A DNA stretch of 63,253 bases from NCBI GenBank assembly GCA_949282745.1, contig CASDQM010000025.1:1-63253 (forward strand). Direction: 5' to 3'. Position numbers and translations under genes: made by a program. Below are positions 42,791-51,114 of the stretch, piece by piece. The stretch comes from an uncultured Sutterella sp. GTDB taxonomy: Bacteria; Pseudomonadota; Gammaproteobacteria; Burkholderiales; Burkholderiaceae_F. Below the pieces are notes generated by a model that saw only the letters and a list, made by a program, of their open reading frames with translations, was not told where the DNA came from and did no database searches. Positions within the stretch are counted from its first letter, which is position 1; each line of letters starts with the position of its first letter.

Positions 42791-43624
42791 TTAGAAGGCG
42801 GGCACCACGGCGCCCTTGTACTGTTCTTCAAGGAACTTCTTGAGTTCGGGCGACGAGAGCGCGGCCTTCAACTTCTGGAATTCGGCGCGGTTTTCTTCAC
42901 CCGTGCGCACGGCCACGACGTTCGCATAGGGCGAATCCTTGGCTTCGATCGCGATGGCGTCCTTCAAGGGATTCAGGTTGGCGCCGAGCGCGTAGTTGGA
43001 GTTGATGACGGCGAGGTCGACGTCGTCGAGGGCGCGCGGGAGCTGAGCAGATTCGATTTCGATGAACTTCACCTTCTTCGGATTTTCCGCAACGTCGCCC
43101 ACCGTGGCGAGGATGCCGGCTTCGGGCTTCAGCTTGATGAGGCCGGCCGTTTCGAGAACCTTGAGCGCGCGGCCGCCGTTCGTGGGGTCGTTCGGGATCG
43201 CGACCTGAGCGCCTTCGGCGACGTCGGCGATGCCCTTCACCTTACGGGAATAGACGCCCATCGGTTCGATGTGCACGGCCGTGAGGCTCGAGAGCTTCAG
43301 GCCGCGGTCGGCGCAGAATTCGTCGAGATAGGGCTTGTGCTGGAAGAAGTTCGCGTCGATTTCCTTGTCGGCGAGCGAAAGGTTCGGCTTGATGTAGTCG
43401 GTGAATTCCATCACCTTGAGCGTCACGCCTTCCTTGGCGAGCTGCGGGGTGATGAACTTCAGAATGTCGGCGTGCGGCACGGGGCTCGCACCGACGGTGA
43501 TCGTGACGGCGGCGTCCTTGGCGGCGGCCGCAGGTTGGGCGGGTTCGGTCTTTTCACCGCAGCCGGCAAGGGTGAGCGTGAGGCCGCAGGCGACGAGGAC
43601 GGAGGCAAGCGCGTTGATTCTCAT
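42791..43624 (-). CDS. metQ: D-methionine-binding lipoprotein MetQ
   Basis: A 277-residue solute-binding protein of the NlpA/MetQ family. The signal peptide ends in a lipobox (LTLTLAGCGEK), so Cys21 is probably lipidated. TVGASPVPHADIL, DYIKPNLSLADKEIDANFFQ and AIPNDPTNGGRALKVLE are family hallmarks. The start at 43624 is preferred over a longer unsupported frame. Partner genes metN (ATPase) and metI (permease) are not adjacent, so it is an orphan here and must work with a transporter encoded elsewhere. It is preceded by a leader of about 220 nt. Confidence 0.92.
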   Translation of the reverse strand: MRINALASVLVACGLTLTLAGCGEKTEPAQPAAAAKDAAVTITVGASPVPHADILKFITPQLAKEGVTLKVMEFTDYIKPNLSLADKEIDANFFQHKPYLDEFCADRGLKLSSLTAVHIEPMGVYSRKVKGIADVAEGAQVAIPNDPTNGGRALKVLETAGLIKLKPEAGILATVGDVAENPKKVKFIEIESAQLPRALDDVDLAVINSNYALGANLNPLKDAIAIEAKDSPYANVVAVRTGEENRAEFQKLKAALSSPELKKFLEEQYKGAVVPAF

Positions 43625-43880
43625 GATGTTTTGTCCTGTTGTGGAGCCTTCGGATCGGGGGAACGAGGCCCTGCAGTGCTTGTGAGGAGGAGGTCCCGAA
43701 ATCCGAAGGCGTTTTGTTGTGTCGAGATATCGGGATTCCGACGAAGATCGGCCGAGAATTGGGGGAGAGCGGAGAGGATCCGTCCGGCCGCCGCGTCTTT
43801 TCTGGCGGGAATCCACGCTTGGGGCCCCGCGGGCCCTGGCGATTGGGTAAGTGTAGCAAGCCAAGCCCTCCGTGGAGGGC
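43625..43880 (-). promoter_or_regulatory. metQ upstream region: promoter and structured leader
   Basis: On the minus strand an extended -10, TGCTACACT (43850-43858, TACACT core at 43850-43855), lies under a GCCCTCC/GGAGGGC palindrome (43865-43880) at the -35 position. The transcript would have a leader of about 220 nt containing perfect 10-bp arms GCCTTCGGAT/ATCCGAAGGC (43701-43710 and 43646-43655). I recognise no known SAM or methionine riboswitch class. Confidence 0.4.
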
Positions 43881-43926
43881 GGGGCGCAAGAGATTTTCGT
43901 CTTGTTTGAGGTATTACCTCGACCAA

Positions 43927-44556
43927 TCAGACTTTTCCCTCTCCTTCGGCCGTGAGTGCGGCGGCCTTGGCGGCCGTCTCCACCGAGGCGGGAACGCCCT
44001 GGAGCTTCGCGTCGCGCGAAGACGACGGACGGCGCTTCCCCGAGCGGCGGCGCGCGGGTTTCGCCGATTTCGCGGGTTCCGCGGGAACGGGCGCGGCCTT
44101 CTTCTCTTCGAGCTTGCGGCAGCGTTCTTCAAGCGCTTCGATTTTCTCGCCCTGCGCGCGGATGAGAAGGAGCGCTTCGGAAAGCGCCTCTTCGACACGT
44201 TTCAGGCGCGCTCCTTCGCTTTCGGTTCCCGGTGCGGGGAGAAGCGCCGGTCCTTCGGGGAAGACTTCCGCTCCGTCGGGCACGACCGCGTCGGGCCCGA
44301 GCCAGACGCCCGGCGCCAGATACACGTTCTCGCCCACGCGGGCGTCGGCGTGAATGCGCACACCCGTCATCTGGGCGGAGAGCGCCGCGATGCCGTCGGC
44401 GAGCCCCCGCCAGCCCTGCAGGGCGCAGAAGTGGGCGGCGCGGTGCGCGAGGACCGCATGAAAGCCCGGTGCGCGAAAGAGCGTGTCGGCCGCGGTGAGG
44501 CCTCTGGGGTCGCGCGCGCGGTAGACGGCAAGGAGCGTACGGGTTTTCTCAAACAT
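43927..44556 (-). CDS. Degenerate serine acetyltransferase-like protein with coiled-coil tail
   Basis: A 209-residue protein. Residues about 8-85 resemble the N-terminal part of CysE/EpsC serine acetyltransferases (RDPRGLTAADTLF, PGFHAVLAHRAAHF, TGVRIHADARVGENVYL). The following catalytic segment, normally DH..G.V.GET with the essential His and the remaining left-handed beta-helix coils, is replaced by APGVWLGPDAVVPDGAEVF. The second half is an acidic/basic coiled coil (about 115-150) and a Lys/Arg/Pro-rich tail. It overlaps trmJ by 8 bp, the position of cysE in many relatives, so it looks like a cysE descendant that has lost catalysis. A regulatory or structural role is possible. Confidence 0.65.
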   Translation of the reverse strand: MFEKTRTLLAVYRARDPRGLTAADTLFRAPGFHAVLAHRAAHFCALQGWRGLADGIAALSAQMTGVRIHADARVGENVYLAPGVWLGPDAVVPDGAEVFPEGPALLPAPGTESEGARLKRVEEALSEALLLIRAQGEKIEALEERCRKLEEKKAAPVPAEPAKSAKPARRRSGKRRPSSSRDAKLQGVPASVETAAKAAALTAEGEGKV

Positions 44557-45364
44557 CGGTTCCTCCGGAAGGTTTCTTCGATCCGGCCCGGTCTCGCTTC
44601 GGGCGAATGACGGCGGCGCAGATGCCGCGCAGAAGATCGATTTCGGTTTGCGTGAGATTCGCGCGCGAGAAAAGCCGCCGCGTAATCGACATGAGGTTCT
44701 TGGGCTTTTTCGGGTCGTGCACGCCGCAGGCCGTCATGGCCTCTTCCCAGTGGCGGTAGAAGCCTTCGACGGCTTCGTTCGTGGCGGGCGCCTCCCCTTC
44801 GAAGCGGCGCTGCCAGTCGTAGAGAGCCCCCTCGTGCCCTTCGCGCGAGAGACCGGCCATGTGCATTTCATAGGCGGTAAGCTGCACGGCCTGCGCGAGG
44901 TTGAGGGACGGACTTTCCGGGTCCGCCGCGATCGCGGCCTGGCCCTGACAGAGAAGGACCTCTTCGTTTGTGAGGCCGCTTCGTTCGCACCCGAAGACGA
45001 AGGCGACGTCCCCTTCGGGGAAGCTCTCGAGCCAGTCGTAAGTCTTGCCGCAGGCTTCGCGCAAGGGCGACATCGGCGGACCGAACTCGCGGTCGTAGCC
45101 CGTGAGCGCCCAGGCGAAGGTCACGCCCTCGAGCGCTTCGGCCAGGGTCGCGTGCGCGCGGCAGGCTTCGAGGACGTCGACGGAACTCGTCGCAAAGGCG
45201 ATCGCCTCCTCGTCCGTGCGGAAGTCCGCTTCGCGAGGCGCCACGACGCGCAGGTCGCGAAATCCCATGGTCTTGAGGGCGCGCGCCGCCGATCCGATGT
45301 TTCCCGGATGGCTCGGCTCACACAAAATGAAGCGTACGCGCCGCGATTGTCGTGGTGTCTGCAT
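44549..45364 (-). CDS. trmJ: tRNA (cytidine/uridine-32-2'-O-)-methyltransferase TrmJ
   Basis: A 271-residue SPOUT-class methyltransferase that methylates the 2'-OH of residue 32 in tRNAs. The N-terminus RRVRFILCEPSHPGNIGSAA and the SAM-binding knot motifs (FVFGCERSGLTNEEV and PSLNLAQAVQLTAYEM) are intact, and the C-terminal extension with LMSITRRLFSRANLTQTEI is typical of TrmJ. The start at 45364 matches the usual N-terminus. It is followed, with an 8-bp overlap, by the CysE-like gene. Confidence 0.93.
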   Translation of the reverse strand: MQTPRQSRRVRFILCEPSHPGNIGSAARALKTMGFRDLRVVAPREADFRTDEEAIAFATSSVDVLEACRAHATLAEALEGVTFAWALTGYDREFGPPMSPLREACGKTYDWLESFPEGDVAFVFGCERSGLTNEEVLLCQGQAAIAADPESPSLNLAQAVQLTAYEMHMAGLSREGHEGALYDWQRRFEGEAPATNEAVEGFYRHWEEAMTACGVHDPKKPKNLMSITRRLFSRANLTQTEIDLLRGICAAVIRPKRDRAGSKKPSGGTDV

Positions 45365-45454
45365 GAAAATCTGGCTCAGTGAATCTAAAGAGTCGAATTG
45401 TAGCAAACGGCGCCCGTTTTCCCAAAGGGAGAGAGGCAGCTTCCCGCCGCGGCC

Positions 45455-46330
45455 TCAGGATTTCCCCGCGGGCTTCTTCTTTTTGCGGGTCTCTAGGGTC
45501 GCCGTGACGCCCGCGATGATGATGACGCCGATCCCCGTCGCCGTCAGAAGCGAGATGGGCTCGTCAAAGGAAATCCACCCGATGAGCGAAGCGAAGATGA
45601 TGGCGGAGAATTGAAAGCAGCTCGTCACAAGGACGTTCCCGCCGTTCCAGGCGCGCGTCATCGCCAGCTGCGCGATGACGCCGGAAATCGCCATGCCGGC
45701 CAACGCCCAGATGTTTTCCGTCGTGATCGGGGTCATGCCGCCTTCCCAGAGGAAGTGGCCGATCAGCCCCGCCACGGCGCCCGTAAGCGTGAAGTAGAAG
45801 ACGATGCGCCACTCGGGTTCGCGCATTTTGGCGAGCTGGCGCACCTGAAACTGCGCGAGCGCCGCGAAGAACCCCGAGGTCGCGCCGATGAGACTCGGCA
45901 TCAGGTCGCTCGCCCCGACGTCGGGACGAAGGATGAGCGTGATCCCGAAAAAACCGAAGAGGACGCAGCCGATGAGCTTCTTTTCGAGGGGCTCGCCCGC
46001 GCGCACCGCCAGATACGAAACGATCGCCGCCATGAAAAGCGGATTCGTGTAGTTGAGCGTCATGGCCGTGCCGAGCGGAAGCCGCCCGATCGCGTAGACC
46101 CAGATGAGAAGCGCAAGCGTCCCGAGAAGACTGCGCTTCAAATGCGAGGGAACGAGATGCGTCACAACCGTGCGATGCGTCGCGACCACCCAAATGAAGA
46201 TGAGGCTGCAGCCGACGATCTGACGATAAAAGACCAGTTCAAAGGTGCCGAAATCCGTGGCGCCGAGCTTCGTGAATGCCGCCATCAGGGAAAAGAAAAA
46301 GGATGAGATGAGCATCCAGACGCTCTGCAT
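45455..46330 (-). CDS. EamA/RhaT-family (DMT) permease
   Basis: A 291-residue membrane protein with ten predicted helices formed by two EamA repeats. The first repeat contains NYTNPLFMAAIVSYLAVRAGEP and the second SCFQFSAIIFASLIGWISFDEP, the characteristic end-of-repeat segments. The C-terminus is basic (TRKKKKPAGKS). Members export or import amino acids, nucleosides or other metabolites; the substrate is unknown. It is separated from trmJ by 90 bp. Confidence 0.9.
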   Translation of the reverse strand: MQSVWMLISSFFFSLMAAFTKLGATDFGTFELVFYRQIVGCSLIFIWVVATHRTVVTHLVPSHLKRSLLGTLALLIWVYAIGRLPLGTAMTLNYTNPLFMAAIVSYLAVRAGEPLEKKLIGCVLFGFFGITLILRPDVGASDLMPSLIGATSGFFAALAQFQVRQLAKMREPEWRIVFYFTLTGAVAGLIGHFLWEGGMTPITTENIWALAGMAISGVIAQLAMTRAWNGGNVLVTSCFQFSAIIFASLIGWISFDEPISLLTATGIGVIIIAGVTATLETRKKKKPAGKS

Positions 46331-46478
46331 ACGGCACTCCGAGGGGAAGAGAAAAAAGAAAAATTGTACACCGTCGAAGCCTGAAGTCTCGCGAAACCCT
46401 GCGTTGAGCTGCGCTTAACGACCTTCCTTTCCGCGAAACGCTTTATTCCGAGGCATCTCACACGAAAGGACCGACACC

Positions 46479-46865
46479 ATGTTCATCGATCTCACGCAGG
46501 AAATCACGAAAGAAATGTGAACCGCCGCGACGACGAACCTCCTGCGAAGTTTCAACGGCCACATCGGCACCCACTTCGACGTGGAAAATCAAACCTTCCC
46601 GTTGGAGTACTGTCGGCGAAAAGGCTGGATCTTCGACGTGCGCAGCGTGCCCATGGACCGCGAGATCGGCGTCGACTTCTCCGGGATGCGCCTTGGCGCC
46701 GAGCACAATCCCATGGACCGTCACTGCGCGGAGCACGGCATGTACGCGGTCGAAAACATGACGAACCTCGGCGCTGCGGCGGAGCGCCCCTTGACGGTCT
46801 ACGTCTTCCCGATGCGCTTTGCCGGCATGACGGGGCTTCCCTGCCGCGTGCTCGCGGAAGTCTGA
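46479..46865 (+). pseudogene. Broken cyclase-family (kynurenine formamidase-like) gene
   Basis: One frame from the ATG at 46479 (ribosome-binding site CGAAAGGA) to 46865 encodes FIDLTQEITKEM, an in-frame TGA (46518-46520), then GHIGTHFDVEN. This is the metal-binding HxGTHxD motif of the cyclase / formamidase family (PF04199). The later part, VDFSGMRLGAEHNPMDRHC, is also family-like, but the central roughly 80 residues are absent. An early stop and an internal deletion together point to a pseudogene. Confidence 0.75.
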
Positions 46866-46911
46866 CGAATTCTTCCAGAGAAGGGTCCCGCCTCGCCGGG
46901 ACCGTGACCGG

Positions 46912-46946
46912 AACGGGCGCTTTCAAGCGCCCGTTTGCGTATTGTT
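46912..46946 (+). terminator. Intrinsic terminator after the broken cyclase gene
   Basis: AACGGGCGCTT (46912-46922) pairs exactly with AAGCGCCCGTT (46925-46935). The sequence after it is T-rich (ATTGTTTTCTTTT). Confidence 0.75.
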
Positions 46947-47050
46947 TTCTTTTCTCTTCTCCCCTCCCGGCTCTTTTTCGTGCGGTACAATTTCGTGCCG
47001 AACACGATGTTGCGGCACCGCTACCCACCCAACGAAAAGTTTTTCATACG

Positions 47051-47410
47051 ATGAAGAAAATTCTTTTGCTCGCTCCCCTTTTTGCCCTGCTCGCGGGCTG
47101 CGGATCGATCCCGAAGGGCGCCGAACGCCTCAACATGATTACGGCCGCGGAAGCCGAAGCGAACGGCTGCAAGCTCCTCGACAAGGCGGGTTCCGTCTCC
47201 GCGATCATGATCAACGGTTCCAAGCGCAACACGCAGGTTGCGGTGCGCAAGGCCCTCAGGGTTCCGGGCGCCACGCACGTGGGCTACACGAAGGGAAAAC
47301 CCGGCACCACGAACGTTCGCATGTTCATCTGGGCCTGCCCGAATCCCGACCTCAAGACCAACGACCCTCAGGTCGCGGCCTGGCAGAAGGAATACCTCGG
47401 TCACGACTAA
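47051..47410 (+). CDS. Small lipoprotein of unknown function (DUF4156-like)
   Basis: A 119-residue protein with a lipoprotein signal peptide (MKKILLLAPLFALLAGCGS), so Cys17 is probably lipidated. The mature part has two further Cys residues (ANGCKLL and IWACPNP), a pair common in small envelope lipoproteins of the DUF4156 type; I assign that family only tentatively. It is single, between the broken cyclase gene and a peptidase gene. Function unknown. Confidence 0.75.
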   Translation: MKKILLLAPLFALLAGCGSIPKGAERLNMITAAEAEANGCKLLDKAGSVSAIMINGSKRNTQVAVRKALRVPGATHVGYTKGKPGTTNVRMFIWACPNPDLKTNDPQVAAWQKEYLGHD

Positions 47411-47543
47411 GCCCATCCGCTGCCGACCGCCGTTGCCCGAAGCGACGGCGCGTCGGTTTCGGAAAACCCTCGCGTTGAGCGGAGATGCTTTTTCCAAAAT
47501 CGGTCGTAGAGTGATGGGAAATCCTGTACATCGGGAGCCCGCC

Positions 47544-48803
47544 ATGCAACGCCGAACCTTCCTCACCTCTTCCGCCGCCCTCGCCCTTTCCACAGGCCTT
47601 CCCGCTTTCGCGGCCTCCGCCGCCGATCCGGCACTCGAAGCCTTCCTCAAAAAATCCTCCTTTGATCTGCGCGCCTTCACGGCCGAAGTGGCCGAACTCG
47701 TCTCGATCGACTCCAAGACCGGACATGAAGAAGGCAACACCCGCATCGCCGAAATCTTCGCCGAGCGCTTCCGCTCGATCGGCTGGTCGGTGGAGACGCC
47801 CTACTGCGAAGGCCGAGGCAAGGCTCTGCTCGCCACGAACCGCCCCGACGCAAAGCGCTTCGACATCGTGCTTTGCGCGCACACCGACACGGTGCAGCCC
47901 GTGGGAAACGCGGCCAAATATCCCTTCCGTCTCGTCGACGGCATCGCCTACGGGGCGGGCGTTGCGGACGACAAAAGTTCGCTCAACGCCGTGTGGTGGA
48001 TCGCCAAGGACCTCCCCGCCTCCGTCACCGACCGACTTGCCGTAGCGGTCGTCCTCAATCCGGGTGAAGAATCGGGTTCGAAGGCGACCTCGGCCTTCCT
48101 TCGCGGCGTCGCGAAAAAGTCCGACACCGTGATGGTCTTCGAGCCCGGGCGCGGAGAAGTGCCCGGAGGCGGCTTCGTCAAGGTCCGCAAAGGCGCGATC
48201 TTCCTCAAGGTTCGCTTCCACGGCAAAGCGGCGCATGCCGGCAACAACCCGCAGGACGGCCGCAACGCCATCACCGCGATGGCGCTCGCAATCCCCAAGA
48301 TTCAGGACGTTGCAAAGAAGTATCCCGGCGTCACCATCAACGGCGACCTCGTTTCGGGCGGCACCGCCGTCAACACGATCGCGGCCGAGGCCGAAGTGAC
48401 CTTCGACCTTCGCTTCGCCGACAACGCTTCGCGCGACACGGTGCTTGCCGACATCGAAGCGCTTTGCCGCCGAGGCTTCCTCGGAGGCGTGCGCGCCGAA
48501 ATGGTCCCGCCCGGCGCTTCGGGCGCCATGGCCGAAACCGACGCCTCGCGCGCCCTCATGGCCTTGGTCGACGGGGCGGCCGCAGACCTGGGGCAACCCG
48601 CTCCGAAATGGCTCACGGTGGGCGGCGCGTCGGACGGCAATCTCTTTGCCGAGTACGGCGCGGGCGTCGTCTGCGCCATGGGCGTCGTGGGGAGCAAACT
48701 GCACGATCCGGAAAAGGAATGGTCCGACCTGCGTACGGCCCGCGACCGCGTCCGCCTTGCGCAAGCGACGCTCCTGCGGATGGCGGCGCAACGCCGCAAC
48801 TGA
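47544..48803 (+). CDS. Exported M20 peptidase (glutamate carboxypeptidase-like)
   Basis: A 419-residue zinc peptidase of the M20/CPG2 branch. The N-terminus MQRRTFLTSSAALALS resembles a Tat or Sec signal peptide (twin Arg), and cleavage is likely after AFAASA. Metal-binding and catalytic landmarks are CAHTDTV (His, Asp), GAGVADDKSS (bridging Asp), NPGEESGSKA (catalytic Glu), VFEPGRGE and the late SKLHDPEKEW (His). The dimerisation domain contains HGKAAHAGNNPQDGRNA. It probably removes C-terminal Glu or a similar residue in the periplasm. The start at 47544 was chosen for the signal peptide. Confidence 0.88.
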   Translation: MQRRTFLTSSAALALSTGLPAFAASAADPALEAFLKKSSFDLRAFTAEVAELVSIDSKTGHEEGNTRIAEIFAERFRSIGWSVETPYCEGRGKALLATNRPDAKRFDIVLCAHTDTVQPVGNAAKYPFRLVDGIAYGAGVADDKSSLNAVWWIAKDLPASVTDRLAVAVVLNPGEESGSKATSAFLRGVAKKSDTVMVFEPGRGEVPGGGFVKVRKGAIFLKVRFHGKAAHAGNNPQDGRNAITAMALAIPKIQDVAKKYPGVTINGDLVSGGTAVNTIAAEAEVTFDLRFADNASRDTVLADIEALCRRGFLGGVRAEMVPPGASGAMAETDASRALMALVDGAAADLGQPAPKWLTVGGASDGNLFAEYGAGVVCAMGVVGSKLHDPEKEWSDLRTARDRVRLAQATLLRMAAQRRN

Positions 48804-48852
48804 CGCCTGAATCCGGTTTTGCGGCGGGTCCCGGTTCGGGACCTGCCGAAGG

Positions 48853-49776
48853 TCAGTCAGTGTCGAGGAAGCGCGTAACCTCGTCGAGAAACGCCTGAGG
48901 GCACTCCTCATGCGGCGAATGGCCGCAGTCGAGCGCCTTGCCGGAAGGCCGGAGCGCCTTGTCGCGCCAGGTGTCCACCACGTCGTAGAGCTTTCCGACC
49001 GTGCCTCGTCCTCCCCAGAGCAAAAGGAGCGGCGCTTCGATGCGCTTTTCGGCGTCCGCCGCGTCGTCCTCGAGGTCGATCGTGGCGGCCGCGCGGTAGT
49101 CTTCGCAGATCGCGTGGATCGTGGCGGGATTTCGATAGCAGCGCAGATACTCTTGGAACACCTCTTCCTCAAGGGATCCCGGAATCTTGAGTTGTCCGCC
49201 GATGTGATGACGAAGGAAATATTCCGGATCGAAATTGATCAGTTTCTCGGGGAAGGGTTCGGGCTGGATGAGGAAGAACCACCAGAAGTAGCGCGTGGCG
49301 AATTCCTTCTCGGTCCTTTCGTACATGGTCTTGGTCGGCGCAATGTCGACGAAGACCGCCTTTCGCAGGAGATTCGGCCAATCGAGCGCGAAGCGGTGGC
49401 CGACGCGCCCTCCCCGATCGTGTCCGACAAAGTCGCAGCGATCGATTTGGAGAGTCTCGAGGAGCTCTGCCAAATCCTCGGCCATCACGCGCTTGCTGTA
49501 GGGACGGTGGTCGGGCGTGCTTGCGGGTTTGCTTGAGTCGCCGTAGCCGCGCAGGTCGACGAGAATCACCCTGCGGTCTCGGGCGAGCGTCGGCGCGACC
49601 TTGCGCCAGATCACGTGGTTGTGCGGATGTCCGTGCACCATGAGAAGCGGCGTTTTTCCTTCCTTTCCGCCCGAAGCCACCCGCAGGGTAAGCCCGTTCG
49701 GGATCTTTACGTCGAAGAGTTCGAACCCGGGCACGAAGGGAGAGGGTCCTCGGGAAACGATCGTCGCGTCGGTCAT
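48853..49776 (-). CDS. Alpha/beta-hydrolase, haloacetate (fluoroacetate) dehalogenase-like
   Basis: A 307-residue alpha/beta-hydrolase. The nucleophile is D120 in FVGHDRGGRVGHRFALD, an Asp rather than the Ser of esterases, as in haloalkane and haloacetate dehalogenases. DLRGYGDSSKP, CEDYRAAATIDLEDDAAD and the late His in DCGHSPHEECP match my recollection of fluoroacetate dehalogenases closely. The likely reaction is hydrolysis of a small halo-acid, but members with other ester or epoxide substrates exist. The ATG at 49776 follows AAAAGGAGACC. Single-gene unit. Confidence 0.82.
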   Translation of the reverse strand: MTDATIVSRGPSPFVPGFELFDVKIPNGLTLRVASGGKEGKTPLLMVHGHPHNHVIWRKVAPTLARDRRVILVDLRGYGDSSKPASTPDHRPYSKRVMAEDLAELLETLQIDRCDFVGHDRGGRVGHRFALDWPNLLRKAVFVDIAPTKTMYERTEKEFATRYFWWFFLIQPEPFPEKLINFDPEYFLRHHIGGQLKIPGSLEEEVFQEYLRCYRNPATIHAICEDYRAAATIDLEDDAADAEKRIEAPLLLLWGGRGTVGKLYDVVDTWRDKALRPSGKALDCGHSPHEECPQAFLDEVTRFLDTD

Positions 49777-50079
49777 GATTGGTCTCCTTTTCATTCGGAC
49801 GGAAAGCCGCGTGTGTTCGCCGAAGAAGCTCTCCCAAACGGTCCGGGGGCGGGCCGAGTACGCCGCGGCGGGAGTTTCGCATGGTTTGAGTGTAGTGCCG
49901 GCGATTCGTCCTGAAAACGACCTTTTTCTCACAACACCGTTGAGTCATCGGCAAAGAAGGCGTTTCTCCCACCCTCCTCCCTCGCCCCGTCGTCCGCACT
50001 CCGATTTCCTGCGACGACTTTTCCCCGCACATCCCGCATTCTTCCCCGCGTTTTTCCTAACGCCTGATCCTCGATCTGT
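49777..50079. other. Intergenic region between the dehalogenase-like gene and suhB
   Basis: No gene is supported. It should hold the promoter of the minus-strand dehalogenase-like gene: on that strand CACTACACTCAAACC lies near 49885-49899, a possible -10 region. Otherwise I see nothing distinctive. Confidence 0.4.
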
Positions 50080-50140
50080 TACAATACGCCCACTTTTGAG
50101 AGGAGCGCGCCCTACAGTCAGGCGCGCTTCTTGCTTTCTT
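50079..50140 (+). promoter_or_regulatory. suhB promoter and leader hairpin
   Basis: TGTTACAAT (50077-50085, TACAAT core at 50080-50085) is an extended -10. Forty bases downstream is a perfect hairpin, AGCGCGCC (50104-50111) with GGCGCGCT (50121-50128), followed by TCTTGCTTTCTTCTTT. The stem and T-rich tail look like an intrinsic terminator placed 30 bp before the suhB start, so premature termination or attenuation is plausible. Confidence 0.5.
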
Positions 50141-50169
50141 CTTTAAAAATTTCATCCATTCGCACCGCC

Positions 50170-51018
50170 ATGGCTTCGCCTTACATTGCCACCGCCGTCA
50201 AGGCCGCGCGCCGCGCCGCTCAAGAAATCACCGCCGCCGCTCAGCAACTCGACCGTCTCGCGATCGACAACAAGTCGGAAAACGACTTTGTGACCGCCGC
50301 GGACCGAGCCGCCGAAGACGCCATCCTCAACGTTCTGCAGAGCGCCTATCCGCGCCACGCGATCCTCACGGAAGAACGCGGTCTCATCGGCAACCCGAAG
50401 AGCGAATGGATGTGGATCGTCGACCCGATCGACGGCACGACCAACTTCATTCACGGCGTTCCGCAGTACGCCGTCTCGATCGCGCTTTGCCGCCGCGGCG
50501 AACCCGTGGTCGCCGTCGTCTACGACGTCGCCAAGAACGAACTCTTCACCGCCGTCAAGGGCGAAGGCGCCTTCCTCGACAACCGCCGCATCCGCGTCTC
50601 GGAAAATTCCGAAATGCGCCGCGCCCTGATCGGCACGGGCTTCCCCTTCCGCAAGGGCGACAACTTCAAGGACTACATGCAGAGCTTCATGTGCGTGACG
50701 CAGGCCACGGCCGGCGTTCGCCGTCCGGGCGCCGCCTCGCTCGACCTCGCCTGGGTCGCCGCGGGCCGCTACGACGGTTTCTGGGAGTCCAACCTCTCGA
50801 AGTGGGACATCGCCGCGGGCGGTCTTCTCGTCTTTGAAGCGGGCGGTCTTCTCACCGACCTCGAAGGCGGCGAAGAATGGCTCGAAAAGGGTTCGGTCTG
50901 CTGCGGCAATCCGAAGATCTTCGGCCAACTCCTCCCGCTCGTGGGCAAGCTCCCGGCTCCGGAAGCCAAGTCCGCCGAAGCGGCGGAAGACCCCGCGGCC
51001 GAAGGCGAAGCGAAGTAA
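50170..51018 (+). CDS. suhB: Inositol monophosphatase family protein SuhB
   Basis: A 282-residue Mg-dependent phosphatase. Motifs are complete: DFVTAADRAAEDAI with the upstream Asp, HAILTEERGL (Glu), WIVDPIDGTTNFIHGVP (the metal-binding DPxDGT), and NLSKWDIAAGGLLVFEAGG (the WDxAAG motif). Orthologues act on inositol phosphate and, in E. coli, also help assemble rRNA antitermination complexes. The start at 50170 is preferred by homology over an upstream ATG at 50131. An Ala/Glu-rich C-terminal tail of about 20 residues is extra. A terminator follows. Confidence 0.93.
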   Translation: MASPYIATAVKAARRAAQEITAAAQQLDRLAIDNKSENDFVTAADRAAEDAILNVLQSAYPRHAILTEERGLIGNPKSEWMWIVDPIDGTTNFIHGVPQYAVSIALCRRGEPVVAVVYDVAKNELFTAVKGEGAFLDNRRIRVSENSEMRRALIGTGFPFRKGDNFKDYMQSFMCVTQATAGVRRPGAASLDLAWVAAGRYDGFWESNLSKWDIAAGGLLVFEAGGLLTDLEGGEEWLEKGSVCCGNPKIFGQLLPLVGKLPAPEAKSAEAAEDPAAEGEAK

Positions 51019-51038
51019 TTTCGCCCCTTCGCATTGCC

Positions 51039-51064
51039 AAGCCCGCCCCTGTGCGGGCTTTTCT
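51039..51064 (+). terminator. Intrinsic terminator of suhB
   Basis: AAGCCCGC (51039-51046) pairs with GCGGGCTT (51053-51060), followed by TTCTTT. Confidence 0.85.
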
Positions 51065-51114
51065 TTGGGGGTGTACGCCCCCGCCCGTCTCCCAACCGCG
51101 ACCCTGTGGAACCC

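Noticed and set aside
46518-46520. In-frame TGA in the cyclase gene as a selenocysteine codon
   Set aside because: No SECIS-like hairpin follows, the family does not use selenocysteine, and the gene also lacks its central region.
51034-51114. ATG at 51034 as the mutS start
   Set aside because: It lies ahead of and through the suhB terminator hairpin, and its 27 extra residues have no counterpart in MutS.
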